Below the pieces are notes generated by a model. The model searched no databases. It was not told the origin of the DNA and saw only the letters and a list, made by a program, of their open reading frames with translations. Shown piece by piece: positions 26,549 to 35,600 of a DNA stretch of 64,000 nt (the stretch's first letter is position 1; each line of letters begins with the position of its first letter). This DNA comes from Gyromitra esculenta (lineage: Eukaryota > Ascomycota > Pezizomycetes > Pezizales > Discinaceae). A program made the translations under genes and the position numbers. The DNA is taken from NCBI GenBank assembly GCA_038503075.1, contig JBCAML010000009.1, positions 868,001-932,000 of the forward strand, written 5' to 3'.

Positions 26549-27558
26549 AACGAGGGGGGAGGGGGGGGTTATGTACTCCAGGTGTTTTTATTATTTTAGA
26601 ATAGAGAGAGCACTATTGTATGGGAGCTGGAGCTGTGCGGAGAAGATATGCAAGTAAGAGGATGAAGCGAGACAAAGGAAAACAAGGAATGAATGGATCG
26701 GAAGATAGGGTACAAAGGGAAATAACTTGACAGAAGAGACACCAGATGGACGATGCAGCTGGGGGGGGGACGAAGATCGTCTTGAGTTGACGCCTGGGCG
26801 GAGTGAATCGAATCCGTCAATAGCAATGCACGATGAGGAGGATGGTCCTGTTTTTGGGGTTGCGAGTCTGGCTTGGCTGTGGCAGTGGCTATGAATAGGC
26901 AATTTTAGTCGCGCGGATTCCCTCTGAAACCTCGGCCTACATAATCGGGTATGAGCCGTGTGATGTATGTATGGAATAGAAGAAGGAGTCGTCATGCGGC
27001 TCGGATGCAGCCAAGACGCCCGTCTGCAGGGAACACGGTAATAGATGCAGTTGCATGCAGAGGAGTATGTAACCTATGCGGGCGTCCGTTTGCGGTGCAA
27101 GTGTACGCGGTGGTGATAGAGCGAGGTGACGATGATTCTGGGGCTTGGGGCTTGGGGTTAAGCCGAATGGAAACCCTTGCTACCGTCACGGATTGCCCAC
27201 AAATCCCCCCAGGTGGCTGTTCCAGTTAACCAAAAGTTTCACCCCTAAATCGCAACGACAGCCCCTCCCTCCCTCATTTCCGCCGTGCCAACCTGAAAAT
27301 TTAGGTCAGTAATGTTATTTTTTGACCCCGTATCTAATAGATACACATTCCCAGCAATTTTGAATTTGGACTTTTATTTTATTTTTATCCTCTATAAATT
27401 TATAGAAATATGGGGCTTCTAGTAAAAATTGGAAAATCTCCACAATCTCCAAGATGACCTTCGGGGCAACCTTCAAAGACTCTGGCTAAAAAATAACAAT
27501 TCATAACTCCCACCATACAGGTCTCTCATATCCCCTCCAAGCCACATCCTCCTCTAAA
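26549..27558. promoter_or_regulatory. Divergent intergenic region between DUF2015 gene and eL28
   Basis: About 1 kb shared upstream sequence. The eL28 side (27230-27550) contains C/T-rich tracts (CCCCTCCCTCCCTC) typical of fungal ribosomal-protein promoters. The other side is purine-rich on the + strand, i.e. pyrimidine-rich upstream of the minus-strand gene. No discrete operator was identified. Confidence 0.4.
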
Positions 27559-28439
27559 ATGTCGAACGTCAACGTCAGCTCCGACCTTCTCTGGGCCATC
27601 ACCAGGAACAACTCCTCCTACATCGTTAAGCGTGGTGTCGGAAATGAGCGTGTTATCTTCTCCAAGGAGCCCTTGAACCTGGTCAACAAGCATTCCCGCA
27701 AGGTATTATTACCGCATGTACCTGGATGAGTCAGATACTCGAGAACCTTAGATGGTTAACTGACTTCATCGTTTTATAGCACTCCGGACTTGTCAACGAG
27801 AAGGTTAGAATCTTCCTGAATGGATCGCTGGGTATTCGGTAAAGGACTATGGATTAATGAGTACGTGTTTGGTGGATAGGCGGTTGGCGTTCTGCCCGGC
27901 GAAGCTGGTGGTGTTACTCGTGCGTCTTCTAGGCGTCTTCTGCTCGATACTTTGTTACTGATGGAAAGGATGGTGTAGTCATCACCAAGAAGAACCACGA
28001 GCAGTATGGAAGCAAGCCCGCTTCCATCTACAACACCGTCACCTTCTCCAAGAATAAGAGCCAACGCAAGTAAGGGAGTCGCACACTGAGAACTGGATCA
28101 TTGACAGGGCGCTGACGAAGGTGATAATGGAAGAACCTACGCTGCAGTCGTGAACACGGTCGCCAGGAGGCACTACCGGTAATTTGATTTATTCTCGGAA
28201 CTCGGCATGGTTCGGATAGTTTACTGACTTGTGAATCCTTCTATAGACCCGATCTCCGCCAGGCACGTCCCTAAATCCCGCACTCACCCGGTAACCAGTT
28301 ATGTATCTTCTAACACTCGAAAAAACAGGAGGCCGTTGCCCGTGCCAGCGCCATCAAGAGGTCTCAGAGGACCGTCAAGCCTTCCGCTGTGAATAAGCCG
28401 AGAGGTGTCAAGGCCAAGAAAGCAGCTGAGAAGGCTTAG
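27559..28439 (+). CDS. RPL28: 60S ribosomal protein eL28
   Basis: Large-subunit ribosomal protein of the eL28 family, present in most eukaryotes including filamentous fungi but absent from budding yeast (whose RPL28 gene is uL15). 156 aa from seven exons: 27559-27702, 27780-27803, 27880-27919, 27979-28069, 28134-28178, 28247-28262, 28329-28439. Family landmarks are DLLWAITRNNSSYIVKR, PLNLVNKHSRKHSGLVNEKAVGV, GGVTLITKK, TYAAVVNT, YRPDLRQEAVARASAIKRSQR and a lysine-rich tail. The last intron (28263-28328) begins with GC after CAG, giving a GC-AG intron. The 64-nt intron 28070-28133 has a CTGAC branch site and joins QRK to TYAAVVN. High intron density is common in fungal ribosomal-protein genes. 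Note that the symbol RPL28 means a different protein in yeast. Confidence 0.92.
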
Positions 28440-29378
28440 AGGGTAAAAGAGTTTCTAGGGAAGGGGGGAATCTCGGCGTAAGGTTACTAGAGCATGAAAT
28501 TACGGAGAGAAATAAATATAAAAAATTACTACAGTTCAATCTCCCTATACGGGTTCACTCAGGACCAAAATTTTTACCCTCATAGAGCAGATACCCTTAT
28601 AAACTAGCCGTCTGATACCCATAAATAGAAATTGGGGCCGCCAAGCATACCCTTACAGAGCGATTACCCTTATAAAGCAAACCCTTATAGGGCGATTGAG
28701 CTGTATCTCTCAAATTTCTGTGGGTTCTTTGAAGGAGGATATTGATTTATGCATTTCACAGAATTGATATTGGTGAGCGTAAGTATCAAATTGCATGAAG
28801 GCATAGTTACATGTATCTATATGTTCCATAGACAGGGACTCTCCCTCTCCCTCTTCACCTATCTCCCTCTCCCTCTCCCTCAACTTATTGCGATTTCCTC
28901 CGGGAAAATATCCAGGGATCATGATGCTTCACTCGGTGCAACCCCGGACAATTGTATAAAGCCCGCAATCATCCGATGCTACGAAATCGATTGAACAAGT
29001 TGAGCCCATTAGGTACGGCCTGCTGTGTCAAACACCGGCAACCATGCCCGAGGGTTGCGTGAGAACATAAAGTAAAGTAATATCGATATCTCGTTACGTG
29101 CTCGTGTTTGCAGATGGTCTCGATGCTGATGCTCAGCGCCTGGATTCCATCCCCAAACTAGTAGCCGGGACCCCCGCTGCGGGATTTGTACCCCAACCCA
29201 CCCCACCATGACCTTGCCCAACCCCAACCCCACCAAGATACATAAACATCAATTGCTCCTGCCACTCCGCCCTCCAAACAGTTCACCTCTCATCCACGTC
29301 GACTTCGAGTCACCTCATTTCTTCCTCGCCGCAAGCAAATCTGCTCTTTAGGTTTCTGTCACTGCAAATAAAGCAAAA
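28440..29378. other. Intergenic region between eL28 and malate dehydrogenase
   Basis: Contains the 3' region of eL28, a 172-bp MITE-like element (28532-28703), a CCCTCT microsatellite (about 28846-28882) and the promoter of the malate dehydrogenase gene (C-rich segment 29160-29260). No gene was seen. Confidence 0.55.
28532..28703. mobile_element. 172-bp MITE-like element (CAGTTCAATC ends)
   Basis: The ends CAGTTCAATCTCCCTATA and TATAGGGCGATTGAGCTG are imperfect reverse complements (16 of 18), each flanked by TA. The interior repeats CCCTTATA/ACCCTTA motifs and has no coding frame. The CAG start and TA flanks fit pogo/Tc1-like elements. Confidence 0.7.
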
Positions 29379-30834
29379 ATGGTCAAAGCTGGTGAGTTTC
29401 CTGGCTACTCTTGCTAGCCACGAATACATGGGGATCTTTGTTCACTTTGGTCTATTTACAGTCGTCCTTGGTGCTGCCGGTGGTATCGGTCAGGTGAAAT
29501 CCCATTCACGCAATAGTCCTCTACTTCCCATCTTACCGTGGGGAGAACTAAACTATGCTAATGTAATTGCCCGAATAGCCTCTGTCCCTCCTCTTGAAGG
29601 CTAGCCCACTCGTTTCTGAATTAGCGCTATACGATGTTGTCAACACCCCTGGTGTTGCTGCCGATCTCTCCCACATCTCCTCCCTCGCTGTGAGTTCATG
29701 TCCTACCATACTACAGAAGCCTGTATTCGTTATCTAATTATTCGTATAGCAAATCACCGGCTATCTCCCTGCAGATGATGGTCTCGAGAAAGCCCTCACT
29801 GGTGCCGACATTGTCGTCATCCCTGCTGGAATTCCTCGTGCGCCTATCTATTTGTGTATGGAAACGAACAAAAACTAATTCACCCTTCCCAGGTAAACCG
29901 GGAATGACTCGCGATGACCTCTTCAAGATCAATGCTGGAATTGTCCGCGATCTTGTTACTGGAATCGCCAAGTACTGCCCAAAGGCATTCATCCTAATTA
30001 TCTCCAACCCTGTCAACTCAACTGTCCCTGTTGCTGCGGAGGTCCTTAAGACTCACAAGGTGTTTGACCCTACCCGCCTATTCGGCGTCACTACTCTCGA
30101 TGTTGTTCGTGCCTCGACCTTCACTGCGGAGATCACCGGAGAGAAGGATTCGCGCAAGATTGTGATACCTGTTATTGGTGGACACAGCGGGGAGACTATT
30201 GTACCACTGTTGAGCTTGGCCCAGCCAGCTTGTGACATCCCTGCTGATAAGCTTGATGGGCTGATTCATCGTAAGCCATTCCCTTGAAGCTCGAAGAGGC
30301 ATTTGTCTCTCTAACTTGTGTGTTTAATATTCAAGGCATCCAATTTGGAGGTGATGAGGTTGTTGCAGCCAAGAACGGCGGTGGATCCGCTACTCTCTCT
30401 ATGGCGTTTGCTGGTTTCAGATTTGCCGAGTCACTGATTAGGATATGACACCCTCTTCCTAGACTTACAAACTAAGCTGACATGAACATACGCATTCAAA
30501 GGCGAAAAGGGTGTTGTCGAGCCCACTTTTATCTACCTACCTGGCGTTCCCGGTGGCAACGAAGTCAGCAAGTCGCTTGGCGGTATTGATTTCTTCGCCG
30601 TTCCTGTTGAGCTTGGGGTGTGAACCCAAATTTTCATGACTGCTTAGGCTGGGTAAAACCTAACATAATATGCTGACAAGTAAATAGCCTAGTGGAGCCG
30701 TTAAGGCCACTAACCCCATCCCCTCTATCGACGATAACGAGAAGAAGCTTCTCGGAGTTGCTATCAAGGACCTCAAAGGAAACATCAATAAGGGTGTTGA
30801 GTTCGCGAGGGCTACTGAGCCTGCAAAGTTGTAA
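29379..30834 (+). CDS. MDH: Malate dehydrogenase with C-terminal AKL (peroxisomal type)
   Basis: NAD-dependent malate/oxaloacetate interconversion. 333 aa from eight exons: 29379-29391, 29462-29493, 29579-29689, 29750-29837, 29893-30270, 30336-30442, 30492-30617, 30688-30834. The N-terminal [15 protein letters not shown] is the NAD-binding loop and leaves no room for a mitochondrial presequence. Active-site signatures are [21 protein letters not shown] and the catalytic-histidine loop IGGHSGETI. The protein ends in Ala-Lys-Leu, an accepted PTS1 variant, so a peroxisomal enzyme like yeast Mdh3 (beta-oxidation/glyoxylate NADH shuttle) is likely. The intron at 30443-30491 has no GT donor: the family sequence FAESLIR/AFKGEKG is restored only by an AT...AC intron. 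Retaining it gives a stop after IRI. Localisation is inferred from the tripeptide alone. Confidence 0.93.
30443..30491 (+). other. Apparent AT-AC intron in malate dehydrogenase
   Basis: 49 nt beginning ATATGACACC and ending AACATAC, with a CTGAC branch-like site at 30476-30480. No GT occurs between the exon-6 codons and the next conserved block, and every GT-AG combination nearby breaks the frame. The donor does not match the U12 consensus ATATCCTT and the branch site is not U12-like, so this looks like a U2-type AT-AC intron. Confidence 0.75.
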
Positions 30835-31344
30835 CCCAAATCCAAACACAAGCTTGCTCCTCCCGACCGTCATAGGGTCACGAAGCTAACGCAAAGGGCT
30901 TTGGGTGGAAATATGTAGATAAAATATCTTTGCCGACAAATATAAAGAACAAAAAAATATACTGGGTTAGAGGTTCAGCATCACGAGTCATCATTCGCAT
31001 CTTACAGGAAATTTTCGGTTCGGGAAAATAAAAGAAAAAAAAAGGGGGAAGAAAACGGATCGCAATTTCTTAAGAGGGAGGTTAAGATCATGAGATTCTT
31101 ATACAGTACATACCCAACAATAAACATGGAATGTGGATAAAGAGGAAGCGTTACGATAGTGAGTTATTGATCAGGTGATATTGGTGCAAATCTCGAATTC
31201 AGTGAGCACTCCCAAAAGCTGTGGACCCCTCGAATATCCCCCATATGGAAAAAAAAGTGGGAACCAGCTTTTATATTGATGCTTTCTTCGTGTCTGTCTC
31301 TGGGAATTGAGTGAAGCGGGAAAACAAAAAAACAAAAGCAACAT
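30835..31344. other. Convergent 3' region between malate dehydrogenase and Trs33
   Basis: About 510 bp holding the 3' UTRs and terminators of two convergent genes. A/T-rich, with several A-tracts; no gene or repeat was recognised. Confidence 0.5.
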
Positions 31345-32097
31345 TCACACCATCGTTTTCTGTATTGTCTCTATTTTAAATGTTGCAGCAGGCAATTCAG
31401 TAGATTCAGCTTGAACGCTTGCATTTACGCCCATATTAGCCAAAGCTCCCCTAACAATACCACAGGGGAACCATAAAAACTGTCATCTCATACTGTGATT
31501 AGTATGATATGACTGGGTGATAAGTAATTGACTGTACGTACTGGTTGGGCTTTGGCTACCGCGTTGCCTCCAGCTTCCGAGCTCATTCTTGAGAAGGGGC
31601 GGAATGCGTTATCAGTCAAGACATAAACACCCTATCGCCCACAACCTCGATCAACACTCCAGTTCAGAAATTTAATATGTTAGGTAGTAATGTACCCGAT
31701 GGTTTGTCTTTAAGTTATCGATTTGTTTTCGGAACACAATAGTCCACAGGTCCTTGCAGATAAATTTTATAACATCAAGTGTATCCACCATCCTGGTCCG
31801 ATCCCGAGAAAACCTAGCAACGAAAATGAGCACAAAACTAGGACAGAACCAGTTCAAACCAGCTCACCTTTCGACAAGTCCTTGTCCAACCCGATATCCC
31901 AGCGTCTCCAGGCGATAAAACATAGCCTCCCGCTCTTCCTCATCATCCAGTGGTTCGTTCGTCGCCGATAGCTCGTTTGCTAACCGGTGCGCTAACGGCA
32001 CGATCTCGATCAGTAACAGGTCCAGTGCTGTCGAGTTCAGGAACGAGGCGTGTGGATCCGACGCGTTGTATGGCGGCAACGGCGGATCGAAAGACAT
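31345..32097 (-). CDS. TRS33: TRAPP complex subunit Trs33/TRAPPC6
   Basis: Core subunit of the TRAPP tethering complex/Ypt1-Rab1 exchange factor acting at the Golgi. 190 aa from four exons (5' to 3'): 31868-32097, 31696-31813, 31542-31631, 31345-31479. Family blocks are all present: [122 protein letters not shown] and LPAATFKI. The tail is short and in frame with the TGA at 31345-31347. It is convergent with the malate dehydrogenase gene. The family has an obvious roadblock/TRAPP-Bet3 fold and no catalytic residues. Confidence 0.93.
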
Positions 32098-32853
32098 TAT
32101 ACCACCTTCCAGCGTAAATCAAACGTCTCCAGGGGAAGAGACGGGGAGAAGGGATACGCTAAGAGGGGTTAGGGAAATGACCCTGGTGCGGGCGTCAGTC
32201 TTTTGGAATTCGATGGAGGCAACTGTGCATCTCCCACAAGGAAGAAGATATCTGATACAGAGTACCCGAGCTGAATGTTGGGTGTTGAGTCGTTTATCAA
32301 CGAGGTGCAGCTTCAAAGCCAGAGGTTGTGGTTGAGGAGCTTAGCCTCATATGACTTCAAGACCTCTTGTCACGTGATATTTACGAACACACCAACGGCT
32401 TAGTACTTCAATAATCTAGATATGATATGGAGGTTTCTGCCAAAGTTACTGTACATTTAGAGCTAGTACAAAAGGCATAGACATTTTACGTACACCTTAA
32501 ACCCATTAGCCAACTAAACTGTATCCGAACTGAAAGTGCTCGAAAAAGCACAGGACCCAGTACTCCACATAAGAAAAAACAACCAAATCTTTGATCCCAA
32601 GCAAACACCACTGAACCCGAGAGAAAGAAAGAGAAAAAAAGCGAAGTTAAAATATAAAGTTATAGGAATAAAGCGAAGAAATAGTAGAAAGTAGAAACAT
32701 GGTAAGTAATGCCGAATCAATCGCGGCTCGAGTAGTGAGCTGAGCTGGGGTGTATCATGCGACTGTGATTGAAAGCTAAAAGCTTCTTTAAGTCATGACG
32801 AAGGTAAAGAAATGGAGTTACTAGGATAGAGAAGGATTAGGAGCGTTTAACAA
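32098..32853. other. Intergenic region between Trs33 and Siz/PIAS genes
   Basis: About 750 bp upstream of Trs33 (its promoter) and downstream of the SUMO ligase. The ligase's 3' UTR probably covers the right half. No gene or repeat was recognised. Confidence 0.5.
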
Positions 32854-34868
32854 TTACCGTCCATATCTGTTGATGAAGGGATCTGGATTCCCTACTGGCG
32901 AACGTGATGACCCCGACAATTCACTGAATCCCATTGTCTCAGACCCTGTAGGTCCTCCTCGGCTGTCAGAACTCATGCTCGAAGGTGTGAGAAAGGAAGC
33001 CATTCGTTTCACAGGGGGCTGGGGTTCGTCATCGTCGCTTCCAGTAAGGTCGATAACATGTGAAAGAGGACGCTTGCTGCTAACATTACCACGGGGGATG
33101 GATGACGGTTCTCGCGAGGACTGAGCAATAGGTGAAACCGATAAAGGTGTAGTTTCACCTTTAATTTTCGCGACTCGATTGTCTGATATTTCAATAATAT
33201 CGTCATGATCATCATACTCATCGTCGGTGTCAGGCATCGGTGAGCTTGATGCTTCTACAGCAACTGACCAACGACCATCGACGTCAATAGTCACCGATTC
33301 TACACTTTTGGGGGTATTATTCAAAATATCAAGAAAGTATCTAAATCAAATGAAGATGGTCAGCAAAAAGACGCAAATACCGGCTAGTGTAGCTAGGGAA
33401 TTTAACATACTGATCAACTACTAGCGCTTTCCAACCAACGCTTTTATTACAAGTCGGACAACTCCATGTCTATTAAAGTTAGTAAAATGTTTGTTCATCC
33501 GAAGAACAATTGCTTACTGGCGCCTGCTGCTGCAGCTGAAGAAACGAAGTGCCGTCGAAACATTGTATATGGTTGCAGAATGTACTGCGGATGGGGAGAC
33601 TGATGCGGAGGGTAGACAAGGGACATTTCAAGGACATGATGCTAGCCGTGGCTACGAGATCTGAATCTTCATTCTTTTTGACCACTACAGTAACGTTCGT
33701 GTCAGAGCCGATATATCAGTTGAAGAGTGGGAGAGACTTACTGTCAGTGATGACAGTCTCCTTTGAAATGGACGCACCAACGCGAAGTTTCTCAACAAGT
33801 TGATCGACAGACTCTTGCTTCACGAGGTTGACCACAAACGCAAACTTCTAGGGTGAAGGAGTCAATTTTACCCGCAAACAAATTCTGGGGGTTACGACTC
33901 ACTTTTTGAGTAAGAGCATATGTGAGCGTGACCTCGTTCCGGTAATTGGCTTTTTTACTGAGCAAATATTCCGTTATGTCCGCAGGCCTCGTGGACCCAG
34001 GCTTGTTTTTCAAACCACGAAGATTTAATCCAGAGATTTGTTCATCGTTCACCCGAAGTTCCACTTGGTGCGGGAAAGATATTTCTGTATCTTTTGTATA
34101 CGGGGTGATGTTGTCGACAGCTGCGCAGTAGACCATGCAGCGATGAGACTTGTCTGCCGCGAATTGCTGAACTTGTGCCGGGGACAAAGTAACCGTAGTT
34201 TTGACCGAATTACGATGGGAGCTCATTACTGGCTTGTAGGTTAAAACCTTGATACATATAAAACTGACCGGTTTCCCTCTGTTTCTCTTTTAGAGTTATC
34301 ATACCTGGACAGTTTTCAACACCACTTAATGACTGGAGAATTGTGTAAAAAGGGCTTTCTTTAAAGTGTATCCGGCTAAGGTCTACGTAAAGTTAGGTCA
34401 GACGGAACTCATCTAAGTTGTAGAGTTTGAGGAGTAGGGTTGCAACTTGAACTATGAGAGTATGGCGCTGTTGTGGGCGCCGCAGGGGCGGGATGGAGAG
34501 TCATAGAACCCACAGGAGGCGATCCATAACCGTTGACTGTAGTAGGAACACTTGGGGAACCAGCACTTGCTCTGGAGGGTGCGGGGGATTCTGGACGATA
34601 AACAAGGGTTTTCACTCTCTCGATACCTGCAGTATCGCCTTTGCTTGCAAGTGTTTCGATATCTACGAGAAACATTAGAAAAAATATCAAGAACGGGGAA
34701 ATGTGAGCATATACATGCTGCCAGGCGTTTCCGCTGCATATCCTTCAGACCGCTTGCAGGCTGCCCCTCCGTTTTCAAGACATATGAAAGCTGTTTGACA
34801 ATCAATGAGCTTAACACATGTCTAATTAGCAGCTGAGTATCTTGGCTGCGGGGGAGCGAAGTGGCCAT
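32854..34868 (-). CDS. E3 SUMO-protein ligase, Siz/PIAS family
   Basis: Promotes transfer of SUMO from Ubc9 to nuclear substrates. 530 aa, eight exons (5' to 3'): 34715-34868, 34447-34662, 34305-34382, 33903-34228, 33742-33847, 33518-33684, 33411-33469, 32854-33340. A SAP-like helix pair lies at the N-terminus (QLSYVLKTEGQPASGLKDMQRKRL, residues about 28-51). The PINIT domain starts near 128 (FKESPFYTILQSL; HQVELRVN; NLRGLKNKPGSTRPADIT; VTLTYALTQK). The SP-RING near 312-372 has SLKCPLS, FCNHIQCFDG and WSCPTCNKSVGWKALVVDQYF. A SUMO-interacting motif VIDLTGSDDDE lies near 464-474, preceded by an acidic stretch. It starts 730 bp from the divergent TOK channel gene. Fission-yeast Pli1 or yeast Siz1/Siz2 are the nearest named relatives; I cannot choose between them. 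Confidence 0.92.
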
Positions 34869-35600
34869 GGTGCAGCCAAACAGACGACAGAGGGGGTGGT
34901 AATCGAGGGACGAGGTTTGGGGAAGGGGGACGAAGCAGTGCGGCGGGGGTTGCGAGAGGTGGCTACAAGCGTTGAGCGGTGAAATGAATCGGTAGAAAGT
35001 ACGAAGGCATATGGACGAAGGCCCTAGGACGTTGGAGATGGCGGGAGCGGCGATGGACGTGAGAGAGGGCGTGTATGCAGTATGCGGTTCGATGGATGTG
35101 TTACAGACATGTATGTATCACCCTGCCTATCGCGATTGGAAAAGTACGACTTCCGATTAGATAACCTTGTGCGCGTTCCCTTTGACACCTTTTGCCCTCA
35201 ATTCTGCCCCAGCAAGGCTTGAGCCTACAGCCGAAGAAACTTGTTACTATATTAATGACGCCGTTCTGGCCTCCGTAATTACAGCTCCGACTGGCACTCC
35301 ACTGTGTGTTTGCCTGCCATTCTCATAATTAGGTGCTCTGTCTCGAGAAGCATATGTACTGTGCAGTCGTGTAAGAAAAGTCTTGACACCCCACCTAACT
35401 AGCGAGACAGCCACTGGGGTGTCAAGACTTTTCTTACACGGCTATACATACTTATGGCTCGTACATTTATTGGCTGTAGATTTTTGCTTTTTATTCTACA
35501 TGTAATTTACTGTATCATCATTATCCTTGCCCTGCACACATCTCAGTTATCGGGATACGGTAGATTACCACATCGACTCTGACAACAACCGAAATCCAAA
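34869..35600. promoter_or_regulatory. Divergent promoter region, Siz/PIAS and TOK channel
   Basis: About 730 bp between two start codons. Purine-rich near the ligase start. It contains a near-perfect 73-bp palindromic element at 35368-35440. No other motif could be assigned. Confidence 0.45.
35368..35440. mobile_element. 73-bp hairpin element, perfect 26-bp arms
   Basis: Arms at 35368-35393 (CGTGTAAGAAAAGTCTTGAC...) and 35415-35440 are exact reverse complements around a 21-nt loop. A diverged relative sits at about 54311-54382 (AAGAAAAGTCTTGACAC ... CAAGACCTTTCTTACACGG). Fragments of the same words occur near 40555 and 54270. This fits a miniature TIR element family. Confidence 0.75.

Noticed and set aside
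28070..28133. Acceptor at 28117 (GACAG) for eL28 intron 4
   Set aside because: It produces a frameshift; the later acceptor at 28133 uses the CTGAC branch site and restores QRKTYAAVVN.
33489..33998. Antisense open frames across the ABC, SUMO ligase and protease genes
   Set aside because: They are shadows of well-supported exons on the opposite strand with no family resemblance of their own.
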